DNA of 64,000 nt from Gemmatimonadota bacterium (GCA_020161135.1 JAIUOB010000002.1:558001-622000), one strand, 5' to 3'; shown: positions 33,457 to 42,499, numbered from the stretch's first letter. The notes: generated from the sequence alone by a model not told the origin. Numbers and translations are program-made.

Positions 33457-34941
33457 CTACCGCCGCACCAGCACCGCGTGGTTCCCCGCATCATCACGCC
33501 GCACCTCGGTGTACGGCCCCGTACCGTTCGCGGCCGCTCCGCTCGCGGCTCCGCCGCTGCGCGTGAAGGTGAGCGTCGTGGTCTCCCCCGCGTAGAAGGT
33601 GCCACCGCCCACCCATGGCAGCGGCTGCGGCGGTGAGCCGTTCATGGAGAACGCGAGGCCGGCCGGCGTGCTCGACACCACCAGCGTGGCCTGTGCCTGA
33701 TTGCCGCCGCGCACGAGACGATAGGTGCCCACGTACGCGGTCGCATCGCCGGTGTAGAACGGCGGCATGCTGCGGGTGCCGGGCACCACGACGCGCGTGA
33801 GGCGTGCACCGAGGTCGGCGGCCGAGAGGTTGGGCGCCGACGTGTTCATGAGCACCACGACGGCCGTGCGGGTGTCGGGATACCACATCGCGTCGGCGCG
33901 GAAGCCGGGCGCGGTGCCCCCGTGGCCGATGTAGCGCACCCCGCGAAAGTCGGTGGCGACCTTGATGCCCATGCCGTAGCGCACCGTGTTGCCGTCGCTG
34001 AGACGCGCGGGCGTGGTGAGTTCCGCATACGCGCGCGGCGAGAGCACCTTGCCGCCGTGCAGCGCCTGCAGCCAGGTGACGAGATCGGCCGCGGTGCTGC
34101 AGATGGCGCCCGGCGCGGACACCCACGTGTACGACACCATCGGCGCACGATTGAGCACGCCGTTCACGAGGCCATAGCCGTGTGCTCGGCGCGGCACATG
34201 CTGCAGGCTGTTGCAGAACATCGAGCGCGTCATGCCGAGCGGCGTGAAGAGGCGCTGCGCGAGATAGTCCTCGTAGCGGAGGCCGCTGGCCTTCTCGACC
34301 ACCTGCCCCAGCAGCCAGAAGCCGCCGTTGCTGTACGCCTGCGCCTCGCCGGGGGTGAAGGTGAACGGCGTGAGGTGCACCAGCCGCATGGCGCTGTCGC
34401 GCGGCATGCCGGGGACGAACATGTTGCGCTCCCACTCGTACGCTTCGCTGAAGCGCGCGATGCCCGCCGTGTGCGTGAGCAGGTGACGCAGCGTCACCGT
34501 GCGACCGCCGGTGTCGAGCGTGGGGAGCCACGTCGTGAGGGCGTCGTCGACGGAGAGCGTCCCCGCGTCCTGCAGTTGCAGGATGGCGACGGCCGCGAAC
34601 TGCTTCGACACCGAGCCGATCTCGAACATCGCGTCGGCGGGCATGGGCACATCCCATTCGACATCGGCCTTGCCATAGGCGCGGTGCAGCAGCGTGTCGC
34701 GCCCCTGCACGACGGCGGCGACCAGCCCGACGGTGCGGTTGGTGCGTACGAACGACGCGGCGATGGAGTCGAGCGTGGCGGCGACCGCCGTTGTGGTCGT
34801 GGCCTGAGCCGGCGCGGGCTGCGCGTACACCTCGCGGCTGCACATCGAGAGCGCGAGCGGAATGCCGGCGAGGGCGACGACGGCGGCCGTGGCGGCGGCC
34901 CGGGCGAATGGGGCGCGGCGCGCCGGAGGGAAGACGTCCAT
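33457..34941 (-). CDS. Serine hydrolase (class C beta-lactamase-like)
   Basis: 494 aa from ATG 34941 (ATG 34968 also possible). Signal peptide ALAGIPLALSMCSREVYAQ. The catalytic SxxK is S110-V-S-K113, the Tyr motif is YSN in AQAYSNGGFWLLGQVVEKASG, and the KTG-equivalent is HGGTAPG. DALTTWLPTLDTGGRTVTLRHLLTHTAGI is also typical. A C-terminal extra domain of about 110 residues (YTGDATAYVGTYRLVRGG...) is the lipocalin-like DUF3471-type appendage. These act as periplasmic peptidases or esterases; true beta-lactam hydrolysis is unlikely. Confidence 0.88.
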   Translation of the reverse strand: MDVFPPARRAPFARAAATAAVVALAGIPLALSMCSREVYAQPAPAQATTTTAVAATLDSIAASFVRTNRTVGLVAAVVQGRDTLLHRAYGKADVEWDVPMPADAMFEIGSVSKQFAAVAILQLQDAGTLSVDDALTTWLPTLDTGGRTVTLRHLLTHTAGIARFSEAYEWERNMFVPGMPRDSAMRLVHLTPFTFTPGEAQAYSNGGFWLLGQVVEKASGLRYEDYLAQRLFTPLGMTRSMFCNSLQHVPRRAHGYGLVNGVLNRAPMVSYTWVSAPGAICSTAADLVTWLQALHGGKVLSPRAYAELTTPARLSDGNTVRYGMGIKVATDFRGVRYIGHGGTAPGFRADAMWYPDTRTAVVVLMNTSAPNLSAADLGARLTRVVVPGTRSMPPFYTGDATAYVGTYRLVRGGNQAQATLVVSSTPAGLAFSMNGSPPQPLPWVGGGTFYAGETTTLTFTRSGGAASGAAANGTGPYTEVRRDDAGNHAVLVRR

Positions 34942-35046
34942 GGACGGGCGGGGAGGGGTGCTTGCCAAGTGCTTTGCGCTGCAAAGTCTCTCGGCGAGCC
35001 GATGGTGTCAAGGCGCGAGCGGGGGGCGGGACAGTACCTTTGCTGC

Positions 35047-35280
35047 ATGATGGGGCGACCCGACCACTCCACGGCACACGACGCGGCGTCCAGCACTGCC
35101 GGACTACCGGTCGACCCGGTGCTGAGCGCGGCGGCTGCGCGTAACCTCTCCGTTGCCATGCAGTTGCGCGCCACCGCCTGGGAGCTGAGCGCGGCCGGCG
35201 TGCGCACCTTCCGTCCGGAGCTGACCGAGGCCGAGGTGCAGGCCGAGGTGCGCGCCTTGTTTCGCCGGACCGGCGGGTAG
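35047..35280 (+). CDS. Small hypothetical protein paired with the nucleotidyltransferase
   Basis: 77 aa from ATG 35047 (a second ATG follows at once). Its second half is a helical segment ATAWELSAAGVRTFRPELTEAEVQAEVRALFRRTG. It precedes the nucleotidyltransferase gene by 9 nt on the same strand. Small helical proteins in this position often serve as cognate partners of DUF6036/MNT-type nucleotidyltransferases; that role here is inference. Confidence 0.6.
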   Translation: MMGRPDHSTAHDAASSTAGLPVDPVLSAAAARNLSVAMQLRATAWELSAAGVRTFRPELTEAEVQAEVRALFRRTGG

Positions 35281-35289
35281 GCGCCGCGC

Positions 35290-35859
35290 GTGGTCGACGA
35301 CCTCCTCGTTCGTTTCGCGGCGCCGCTCGAGCGACTCGGCCTTCCGTACATGATCACGGGGGGTGCGGCGGCCATCGTGTATGGCGAGCCGCGTCTCACG
35401 AACGATCTGGACCTGGTGCTTGCCATGCGCGCCCGCGATGCCGCCGGCGTCGCCGCGGCGTTTGCGGCCGACGACACCTACGTCCCGCCGGTCGAGGTGC
35501 TCGAGGTGGAGGCGGAGCGGCCGCTCCACGGCCACTTCAACGTCATTCATGGGCCAAGTGCGCTGCGGGCCGACGTCTACGTGGCGGGCGACGACCCGTT
35601 GCACGCGTGGGGCCTGCGCGGACGCCGTGTGATCGACGTGGCTGGCCAGCGCGTCGCGATCGCGCCCCCCGAGTACGTGATCGTCCGCAAGCTGCAGTAT
35701 GCGGCGGCCGGCGGCGGCGACCGGCACCTGCGGGACATCAGGCGCATGCTGGAACGCCACCTGGTGTCCATCGATGTCGACGCCGTTGCGACTCGGGCAG
35801 CAGCACTGGGGCTGACCGCCTCGTGGCGCGCCGCTCAGGGGTGGTCGGACCCGGTCTGA
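35290..35859 (+). CDS. DUF6036 / AbiEii-like nucleotidyltransferase-fold protein
   Basis: 189 aa, GTG start. The nucleotidyltransferase core motif is MITGGAAAIVYGEPRLTNDLDLVLAM, i.e. GG...A..YG..R.T.DLD; the third acidic position may be in LRADVYV. The C-terminal half is helical (YVIVRKLQYAAAGGGDRHLRDIRRMLERH). No signal peptide. With the small protein just upstream it looks like an AbiEii/MNT-type toxin-antitoxin or regulatory pair, but no functional evidence is visible in sequence. Confidence 0.75.
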   Translation: MVDDLLVRFAAPLERLGLPYMITGGAAAIVYGEPRLTNDLDLVLAMRARDAAGVAAAFAADDTYVPPVEVLEVEAERPLHGHFNVIHGPSALRADVYVAGDDPLHAWGLRGRRVIDVAGQRVAIAPPEYVIVRKLQYAAAGGGDRHLRDIRRMLERHLVSIDVDAVATRAAALGLTASWRAAQGWSDPV

Positions 35860-35953
35860 CAGGCCCGGGGCATCCCCGCCTACGTCACATGACGCATGGA
35901 GCCGCACCCTCGGCCCGCCGACGTTGCAGGCGTCCCCCTCACGGAGCCTGTCC

Positions 35954-36601
35954 ATGCGTCGCACGGTGTTCACCATCGCCCTCGCCGTCGCCCCCCTCGC
36001 GCTCGCCGCCTGCACCCCGTACGGGGTGCACACCAGCGCCCGTCCGCTCGTGGCCGGCGAACGCTCGTCCGCACTCATGATGATCGTCGTGCCACGCGGG
36101 CTCGAACTGGACGACAGCACCGGCATGGCCGTGCCGAGCTTCGACTATGAGCAGCGGGTGGGCCTCGACGATCGGTCCGATGTCGGTTTTCGCCTGAACT
36201 CTGCAAGTGGCGCCATTGTGACCTATAAGCGGCGCTTGGATGCTCCATCTTCGTCGCCTTCTGCGGCCACCGCACTCATGGTCGGTGGCGGGGTCGTGAA
36301 CTGGGCCAGCCACGCCCATTTCGAGGCGACGCTCCTGCACAGCCGCAGCGATACCGGCACGGTCACCCCCTACGGCGGCCTGCGCCTCATCCAGATCGCG
36401 CCGCTCAACAGCCGCGCCGTCCACGACCACCCGACCGTGGGCCTCTTCGGCGGCACGCGATTCGGCGGCCGCTCGGGCGGCGTCGCCGTCGAGCTCGGCG
36501 TCTTCTACGACCGCTCCGCACTGGGCATGCGCCGAGGCGACCTGGTCGTGGTGCCGTCGGTGAGCCTGCAGCGTGGGCCGCGTCGATCTCGGCCGCGGTA
36601 G
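35954..36601 (+). CDS. Outer-membrane-associated lipoprotein, unknown
   Basis: 215 aa from ATG 35954, with lipobox LALAAC. The mature chain alternates short beta-like segments (DVGFRLNSASGAIVTYKRRL, TALMVGGGVVNWASHAHFEATLLHSRSD, TPYGGLRLIQIAPLN, VAVELGVFYDRSALGMRRGDLVVVPSVSLQRG), the look of a small barrel or barrel-like protein. No named family recognised. It precedes the TonB-type receptor gene by 67 bp on the same strand. Confidence 0.65.
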   Translation: MRRTVFTIALAVAPLALAACTPYGVHTSARPLVAGERSSALMMIVVPRGLELDDSTGMAVPSFDYEQRVGLDDRSDVGFRLNSASGAIVTYKRRLDAPSSSPSAATALMVGGGVVNWASHAHFEATLLHSRSDTGTVTPYGGLRLIQIAPLNSRAVHDHPTVGLFGGTRFGGRSGGVAVELGVFYDRSALGMRRGDLVVVPSVSLQRGPRRSRPR

Positions 36602-36668
36602 GTATCAGCGGTAGGTATCATGTGTGGCGCCGATGCCGGCCCGCTCACGACCCTGCCCCCTGCTCCTC

Positions 36669-39107
36669 ATGCATCACGCTCGCCGCACCCTCGCGGTACT
36701 GCTCGTCTTCGTCACCCTGGGCGCAGTCGCCGCGCCGAACGCGCGGGCTCAGGGCGCCGGCGTCACCCTCTCCGGCCGCGTGCAGGACGCGGCGTCGCGC
36801 GCGCCGCTCCCCTTCCTCACGGTGCAGCTCCTCACGGAGCGCGACAGCGCCTTCGTGGGCGGGCGCCTCACCAGCGACGCGGGGGCGTTCACCTTCACCG
36901 GTCTCGCGAAGGGCGCCTACGTGCTGTTCGTGCGCTCGGTCGGGTATCGCCCGCTGCGCCAGCGCGTGTTGGTGGGTGAGCTGAGCGCGTTTCTCGACGT
37001 GGGAGTGCTGGCCCTGGTGCGCGACACCACCGCGCAGGCGCTCGCCGCTGTTCGTGTGACCGGGGCGCAGGAGGGCGTGGCCGAGACGCTCGATCGGAAG
37101 ACGTTCACGGTGAGCGAGAATGTGAGCCAGGCGGGCGGCTCGGTGCTGCAGGCCATGTCCACCGTGCCCGGCGTGACGGTGGGGCAGGACGGCAAGGTGC
37201 TGGTGCGCGGCAGCGACAAGGTGCTCGTGCTCATCGACGGCAAGCAGACCGCGCTGACGGGTTCGGGAACACAGAGCGGTCTCGACAACCTGCCGGCGTC
37301 GGCCATCGAGCGCATCGAACTCATCAACAATCCCGGCGCGCGCTACGACGCGAATGCGAGCGCCGGCATCATCAACCTGGTGCTCAAGAAGCAGAACCAG
37401 GATGGCTGGAGCGGCAAGGCTGGCCTCGTGGGCGGCGCCGGGGCGTTGTGGGAGAAGCGGGCCAACCTTCCCACCATCCGGCCGCAGTCACGCAACACCC
37501 CGAAGTTCAACCCGTCGCTCGCGGTGAATCACCGGAGCGGCGCGACCAACGTGTACGTGCAGGGCGACTGGCTGTATGCGCCCACGCTCAACAAGAACGA
37601 GTTCGCCACGCGCACGTACGACGACGGGACCGTGATCGTGCAGCAGGTGAAGCGCAACCGGCGCACGGACTACGCGACGCTCAACGCCGGCGTCGATCAC
37701 GCCTTCGACGACCACAACACGCTGGCGGTGACCGGACTCTTCAACCGCGAGAAGATCCTCGACAAGGGCGACAACCCGTACTTCAACGAGGCCATCAACG
37801 ATCGCCTGCGGCTGTGGCAGTTCCTCGAGGACGAGGTGAAGTACACGGCCTACGGCACGGGCACGTTCACGCACCGCTTCCCCGAGGCGGGGCATGTGTT
37901 CACCCTCGGCACCACCTACTCGTTTCACCGGGAAGACGAGAAGTACTTCTTCACCAACTCGCTGCCGCAGGCGACCAGCACCGATGCCTTCGCGCTCATC
38001 TCCGATGAGCACGTGGTGGACCTCGCGGCCGACTACGTGAAGCCGCTGCGGCAGGGACGGCTCGAGGCGGGGCTCAAGGGGCGCTACCGCAGCATTCCCG
38101 TGAACATGCAGTTCTTCCCCGGCCTGATCTCGCAGATCGACAGCGGCGCCGGTGGCTGGGCCGACTACCGCGAGACCATTCCGGCCGCGTACGGCACCTA
38201 TGTCTTCGAAGGAGACCGGGTCGAGCTGGAAGGTGGGCTGCGGGTCGAGGGCGTGCGCGTGGACTACGACGTGAATCCCACGCACAACACGTACAAGAGC
38301 GACGGCTACACCTACTTCCAGCCGTTCCCCAACGTGCGGGCGGCGTGGAAGCTGGGCGGCGATCGCAAGCTGTCGCTGTTCGTGAACCGGCGGGTGGACC
38401 GGCCCAACGAGGTCGACATCCGCATCTTCCCCAAGTACGACGAGCCGGAGCTCATCAAGGTGGGCAACCCGGCGCTGCAGCCGCAGTATGCCACCAACGC
38501 CGAAGTGGGCTACAAGGCGGCGTGGGCCCGCGGCAGTGTGTACGCGGCGGCGTTCCATCGCATCGTCGACCAGACCATCACGCGCATTGCCACGCAGGTG
38601 CCCGGCAGCGTGCTGCTGTACAACGTGTTCCAGAACGCCGGGCGGAGCTGGAGCACGGGCGGCGAGGTGACGTGGCAGCAGACGGTGTCGCCGCGGGTGT
38701 CACTCAACGCCAACGCGAGCCTCTTCCAGCGCACCTTCGACGCGTTCACGGTGGTGAACCGCTACCCGCGCCCCAGCACCTACAGCGCACCGCGCGAGCA
38801 GCTCACGTCGGGGAACATCAAGCTCAACGCCACGCTGCGCATGCCCACCGGCTGGCAGACGCAGCTGGCCAGCACGTGGCTCGCTCCCGACCTGCTGCCG
38901 CAGGGGCGCATCGAGGGGCGCTACGCGCTCGACATCGGCGCCAAGCGCAGCGTGCAGCAGGGAAAGGGCGAGATCGTGATCAACGCGACCGACGTGCTGA
39001 ACACCAACCAGGCCCAGCGCACGATTCGTGGCAACGGCTTCCGCGTCGTGAGCACCGACTACCTGGAGACGCAGGTGGTGCGGGTGGGGTACAGCCGGAA
39101 GTTCTGA
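36669..39107 (+). CDS. TonB-dependent-receptor-like outer-membrane protein with CarboxypepD_reg domain
   Basis: 812 aa from ATG 36669. Signal peptide RRTLAVLLVFVTLGAVAAPNARAQ; then a carboxypeptidase-regulatory-like beta domain (about 28-105: GVTLSGRVQDAASRAPLPFLTVQLL...RSVGYRPLRQRV), a plug domain (VLQAMSTVPGVTVGQDGKVLVRGSDKVLVLIDGKQTAL...IERIELINNPGARYDANASAGIINLVLKK) and a long barrel ending in Phe (VGYSRKF), typical of Omp_b-brl_3 proteins. Probably takes up a bound nutrient; ligand unknown, no partner SusD-like lipoprotein nearby. Confidence 0.9.
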   Translation: MHHARRTLAVLLVFVTLGAVAAPNARAQGAGVTLSGRVQDAASRAPLPFLTVQLLTERDSAFVGGRLTSDAGAFTFTGLAKGAYVLFVRSVGYRPLRQRVLVGELSAFLDVGVLALVRDTTAQALAAVRVTGAQEGVAETLDRKTFTVSENVSQAGGSVLQAMSTVPGVTVGQDGKVLVRGSDKVLVLIDGKQTALTGSGTQSGLDNLPASAIERIELINNPGARYDANASAGIINLVLKKQNQDGWSGKAGLVGGAGALWEKRANLPTIRPQSRNTPKFNPSLAVNHRSGATNVYVQGDWLYAPTLNKNEFATRTYDDGTVIVQQVKRNRRTDYATLNAGVDHAFDDHNTLAVTGLFNREKILDKGDNPYFNEAINDRLRLWQFLEDEVKYTAYGTGTFTHRFPEAGHVFTLGTTYSFHREDEKYFFTNSLPQATSTDAFALISDEHVVDLAADYVKPLRQGRLEAGLKGRYRSIPVNMQFFPGLISQIDSGAGGWADYRETIPAAYGTYVFEGDRVELEGGLRVEGVRVDYDVNPTHNTYKSDGYTYFQPFPNVRAAWKLGGDRKLSLFVNRRVDRPNEVDIRIFPKYDEPELIKVGNPALQPQYATNAEVGYKAAWARGSVYAAAFHRIVDQTITRIATQVPGSVLLYNVFQNAGRSWSTGGEVTWQQTVSPRVSLNANASLFQRTFDAFTVVNRYPRPSTYSAPREQLTSGNIKLNATLRMPTGWQTQLASTWLAPDLLPQGRIEGRYALDIGAKRSVQQGKGEIVINATDVLNTNQAQRTIRGNGFRVVSTDYLETQVVRVGYSRKF

Positions 39108-39251
39108 ATGGGCGCGCGCGGGTGCGCGTGGGGTCGCAATACACCGCGCCACACCACCCGTTCGCCCCCTTCGACACACCGGACGCACCAGGTCGCGCCG
39201 CGCGATGTGGTGTGGAGGTGTCTCGTGAGGAGACCCCAACCCGGCCGGATC

Positions 39252-39881
39252 ATGTCCGCTCCCCGCCTTCGCGCGCCCGGCTCCGGCCGGCTGCGTTGTC
39301 GCCTCCTTTCCGTCGTGGTCGCGCTGCTCGCGAGTGCCTGCCATGGTGCAGCGCCGCGCACCGCCGAGCCGGCTGTCGTATCGCCGGTGCGCCTGCACTT
39401 CGAGCCGGAGTCGCCGCGCTTCGCCGAGGCCGCGCGCGCGTACGATTCGCTGTGGGTGCACGAGGGCACGCGCATGGTGGCGGCCCTCGAGGCGGCCGCG
39501 AAGCGCCGCTTCTCGGCGCTGGGCGACACCAGCATCCGCGTCATCGTGTTCGAGGGGGTGAGCTACTCCGGCGACCGCGTCAGCCCCATGCGCATGCGGG
39601 CCAGCTATCCGCTCGACACCAGGCGCTCGGCCCTCATGCACGAGCTGGGACATCGCCTCGGTGTCGGGGTGTTTCCGCCCAACGAGAACGAGCACATCAC
39701 GCTGTTCCTCTGGCTCTTCGAGGCATGGGAGCGCGCGTACGGCACCACTTTTGCACATACGGAGGTCGCCGTCGAGAAGCGCCGCGGCGGCATCTACCCC
39801 GGCGCGTGGGACGCCGCCCTCGCGCTGTCACCGGCGGCGCGCGCCGCGCGCTGGGACTCCATCAGGGCCGCACGCCGCTGA
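39252..39881 (+). CDS. Lipoprotein with HExxH metallopeptidase motif
   Basis: 209 aa from ATG 39252 (upstream in-frame ATG 39108 would bury the signal). Lipobox LLASACHG. The HExxH zinc motif HELGH is at residues 130-134 in SALMHELGHRLG, with a downstream NENEHITLFLWLFEAWERAYG helix carrying a plausible third Glu ligand. No known peptidase family is certain. It follows the TonB-type receptor gene and may be co-transcribed. Confidence 0.65.
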   Translation: MSAPRLRAPGSGRLRCRLLSVVVALLASACHGAAPRTAEPAVVSPVRLHFEPESPRFAEAARAYDSLWVHEGTRMVAALEAAAKRRFSALGDTSIRVIVFEGVSYSGDRVSPMRMRASYPLDTRRSALMHELGHRLGVGVFPPNENEHITLFLWLFEAWERAYGTTFAHTEVAVEKRRGGIYPGAWDAALALSPAARAARWDSIRAARR

Positions 39882-39974
39882 GGCGCGCGTCCGGACAGTC
39901 TGCTACGTCGGTCGACGCATGGCGCACCACGCCGAACGCGCGGAAGTTCCGGACACCACACTCCCGGAGCTCGC

Positions 39975-40637
39975 GTGTCCGTCATGCTCGTCGCCGCGCA
40001 GGTCCTCGCCGTCTGGCTCATCACCGACTTCCTCTCCGGTGTCTTTCACTGGATCGAGGATGCGTACGGCGGGCCGTACTGGCCCATCTTCGGCCGACAC
40101 GTCACACGCCCCAACATCCTGCATCACTACGCGCCCCGTGCGTTCGTCAGCAACTCGTGGTGGCGCAGCTCGCGCCTGCTGCTGGTCATCTGCCTCCTGC
40201 TCGCGCTGGGGGCGTGGACGCTGGGTGTGTTCAACTGGATGATCGCGCTCGGCCTGGTGCTCGGGCTCAACGCGAACCAGGTGCACAAGTGGAGTCATCG
40301 CGCGCGACGTGAGAACCCGCCGCTCGTGCAGTGGCTGCAGCGCCTGCACCTCATCCAGTCGCCATCGCAGCACCATCGCCACCACGTGCGCGGCCGCAAC
40401 GCGGCCTACTGCGTGCTCACCGACCTGCTCAACCCCGTGCTCGACCGCATGCGCTTCTGGGCGGGGCTCGAGTGGCTCATCGCGCGACTGTTCGGCGTGC
40501 AACGCCGAGACGACACCGCGGCGGCGCTGCTCGTGCTGGAGCGCGAACCCGAGTTCTTCGGCGCGTACCTGCCCGTGGTGCGGCAGCGCGTGGCCGCGGA
40601 GGTGGCGGCGCGGCGGCAGGGGCAGGCTGCGGCCTGA
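39975..40637 (+). CDS. CarF / TMEM189-like lipid desaturase (plasmanylethanolamine desaturase family)
   Basis: 220 aa, GTG start. The sequence has two or three membrane stretches and a conserved His lattice: H25 in FHWIEDAYGGPYWPIFGRH, H42, H50-H51 in NILHHYAP, H104 and H108 in NQVHKWSH, and H133/134/136/137 in SPSQHHRHHVRG. This order matches the TMEM189/CarF family, whose members make the vinyl-ether bond of plasmalogens with a diiron centre (established for human PEDS1 and Myxococcus CarF). It would imply alkyl-ether lipids here. Strength: fold and His pattern are convincing; substrate is not proven. Confidence 0.75.
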   Translation: MSVMLVAAQVLAVWLITDFLSGVFHWIEDAYGGPYWPIFGRHVTRPNILHHYAPRAFVSNSWWRSSRLLLVICLLLALGAWTLGVFNWMIALGLVLGLNANQVHKWSHRARRENPPLVQWLQRLHLIQSPSQHHRHHVRGRNAAYCVLTDLLNPVLDRMRFWAGLEWLIARLFGVQRRDDTAAALLVLEREPEFFGAYLPVVRQRVAAEVAARRQGQAAA

Positions 40638-40742
40638 CGGGGGACACGGCACATGCCACCGGCGCGCCCGCGCGCTATGCTTCGAGGGTCCCCCTGCGGT
40701 TGTCACCGTGCGGCTGTCCCCTGAGCAGCGAGGCGTCATCCC

Positions 40743-40979
40743 ATGAATGCCCCCGGCTGGAGTGTGCTGGCCACCTACGCGACCGGCTTCGAGGCCGACT
40801 TCGCCATCGCGCAGCTCGAGGCGGCGGAGATCCCCGCCGTGCGCGACAACAACGACAGCGCCGGTATCTTCGGCGCCGGCTTCCAGGGCGCCACCACGCG
40901 CGGCTACACCGTCATGGTGCCCAGCGCCGCCCTCGACGAGGCCCGCGAGCTGGTGCAGCCGGTGGACGAATCCCCCTGA
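40743..40979 (+). CDS. DUF2007 small protein
   Basis: 78 aa: VLATYATGFEADFAIAQLEAAEIPAVRDNNDSAGIF, with GYTVMVPSAALDEARELVQ at the end, the DUF2007 (putative signal-transducing) pattern of an N-terminal ferredoxin-like fold that looks like PII-type regulators. Function unknown. Two hairpins follow its stop: a small ggccggt/accggcc stem at 40989-41008 and the terminator-like stem at 41029. Confidence 0.8.
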   Translation: MNAPGWSVLATYATGFEADFAIAQLEAAEIPAVRDNNDSAGIFGAGFQGATTRGYTVMVPSAALDEARELVQPVDESP

Positions 40980-41028
40980 CGGCGCGGCGGCCGGTCTTGC
41001 CACCGGCCCGCCAAGAACGCGAAGATCA

Positions 41029-41070
41029 GGCGACGAATGGACGAAGAGAGATGTCCATCCGTCGCCTTTT
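41029..41070 (+). terminator. Hairpin plus T-run, probable intrinsic terminator
   Basis: ggcgacgaatggac (41029-41042) pairs with gtccatccgtcgcc (41053-41066), 13 of 14 positions, and is followed by tttt at 41067-41070. This is an intrinsic-terminator shape 50 nt after the DUF2007 stop. The loop contains gaagagagat, which is also the putative ribosome site and first ATG (41051) of the next frame. Confidence 0.65.
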
Positions 41071-41083
41071 CTCATCCCCCGCC

Positions 41084-41668
41084 ATGCGCCACGCTCTCCG
41101 CCATCGCCACACGCTGGTCGCGCTCCTGTTCGCGGCCGTCACGGTGCCGTCGCGCACCACCGGCCTCCTCGGCGCGCAGGGCGCGCCCACCTCCACACCG
41201 GTCCCCGCCGCCGGGTTCGTGGTGAAGCACGAGGTGCAGGTGAAGGCGGCCCCCGCGCGCACGTGGGAGGCGCTGCTGCAGGTGGGGCGCTGGTGGAACC
41301 CCTCGCACAGTTGGTCGGGTGACGCGAAGAACCTCACCATCGACCCGCGCGTCGGCGGCTGCTTCTGCGAAACGCTGCCGGGGGGCGGTGGGGTCGAGCA
41401 CCTGCGCGTGGTGTTCTTCAAGCCCAACGAACTGCTGCGCATGGCCGGCGCCTTGGGCCCGCTGCAGACCATGGGCGCCACGGGGCACTTCGCCGTCCAG
41501 CTCACGGCCGACGGCACCGGCACGCGCATCGCCGCGTCGTACATCGTGGGCGGCTGGTCGGAGGGTGGCCTCGACAAGATGGGGCCGCTGGTGGGCATGG
41601 TGCTGCGCGAGCAGATCGACCGACTCGCCCGCTACATCGACACGGGGTCACCGACTGCGCCCAAGTAG
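41084..41668 (+). CDS. Secreted SRPBCC-fold (START/AHSA1-like) protein
   Basis: 194 aa from ATG 41084, giving a signal peptide (MRHALRHRHTLVALLFAAVTV...GAQ). ATG 41051 is in frame but lies inside the terminator-like stem. SRPBCC pattern: FVVKHEVQVKAAPARTWEALLQVGRWWNPSHSWSGDAKNLTIDPRVGGCFCETLPGGGGVEHLRVVFF, then FAVQLTADGTGTRIAASYIVGGW. This is an unusual exported version of a fold normally seen in cytoplasmic ligand-binding proteins; no specific ligand. Confidence 0.75.
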   Translation: MRHALRHRHTLVALLFAAVTVPSRTTGLLGAQGAPTSTPVPAAGFVVKHEVQVKAAPARTWEALLQVGRWWNPSHSWSGDAKNLTIDPRVGGCFCETLPGGGGVEHLRVVFFKPNELLRMAGALGPLQTMGATGHFAVQLTADGTGTRIAASYIVGGWSEGGLDKMGPLVGMVLREQIDRLARYIDTGSPTAPK

Positions 41669-41680
41669 CGGCATGGCGCG

Positions 41681-42499
41681 GTGATCCTGTCGGTCGACCT
41701 CGCCGCCGCACGCTACGCCGACAACGGCATCGCGCTGCTCACGCCCGCGCCGCCGGGCCGTGTGCACGCGCACATCGTCCCGCCGGCATCACTCGGGCTT
41801 TCCGACCCGCCGCACGTCGAACACTTCGCCGACGCGTTGCTGCACCTCGCGCGCACGCACGACGTGCGCGGCATCCTCATCGACGGGCCGCAGGCGTGGC
41901 GGCGCGGGAGCGAACCGCTGCCGCATGCACGGGTCTGCGAGCTGGCCACCCGCACCCCCGGCAAGACGGGGCCGCCGGGTGTCGTGAAGCCGCGCACCTG
42001 GACGCGCATGGCGGAGTTCTCCATCGCGCTGTTCGACGCGCTCGACGCGCGCGGGTTTCCGCGTCTCGACGCCACGTGGACGGACGCGCCCTTTGCCGTG
42101 GAGAGCTTTCCGACGCATGCGTGGCGCATGCTGGGGCGCGCGGCGTTGCCGGCCAAGCGCCGCCGCGGCGACTGGACGCCGTGGCAGCAGCATCTCGAAC
42201 AGCACTGGCTGTCGGCACCACTCGGCGCGGTCACGCACGACGAGCTGCAGGCCGTCGTGGCCGGGATCGGCGGTGTGCAGCTCGTGCGCGGCGGGGTCGC
42301 GGCCGCGCACGTCTGTGGCGAGCCGCCCGTGTTCGAAAGCGGCTCCTGGCGCGAGGGGTTCATCGTGAGCCCGCGGGCGCAACCGACGCCCTATCTGAGA
42401 AAGCGCCGCGCGACCGTTTCGAGGCGTTCGTCGAGTGCCGTCTCCGCCTCGGCCAGAATAGCCTCGACATACGGCCGCAGCTGCGGCTCGCCCCAGTAG
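41681..42499 (+). CDS. DUF429-like protein with run-on C-terminus
   Basis: 272 aa, GTG start. The nuclease-like ribonuclease-H-type core is visible: ILSVDLAAARYADNGIALL, RGILIDGPQAWRRG, ESFPTHAWRMLG, VCGEPPVFESGSWREGFIVS. After about residue 230 the sequence (RKRRATVSRRSSSAVSASARIAS...) loses conservation and runs antisense across 109 bp of the 90-aa gene at 42391, so the natural stop may have been lost. Function unknown. Confidence 0.7.
   Translation: MILSVDLAAARYADNGIALLTPAPPGRVHAHIVPPASLGLSDPPHVEHFADALLHLARTHDVRGILIDGPQAWRRGSEPLPHARVCELATRTPGKTGPPGVVKPRTWTRMAEFSIALFDALDARGFPRLDATWTDAPFAVESFPTHAWRMLGRAALPAKRRRGDWTPWQQHLEQHWLSAPLGAVTHDELQAVVAGIGGVQLVRGGVAAAHVCGEPPVFESGSWREGFIVSPRAQPTPYLRKRRATVSRRSSSAVSASARIASTYGRSCGSPQ

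Noticed and set aside
40989..41008. ggccggt/accggcc hairpin as a second terminator
   Set aside because: Only 7 bp with no T-run; likely incidental next to the stronger hairpin at 41029.
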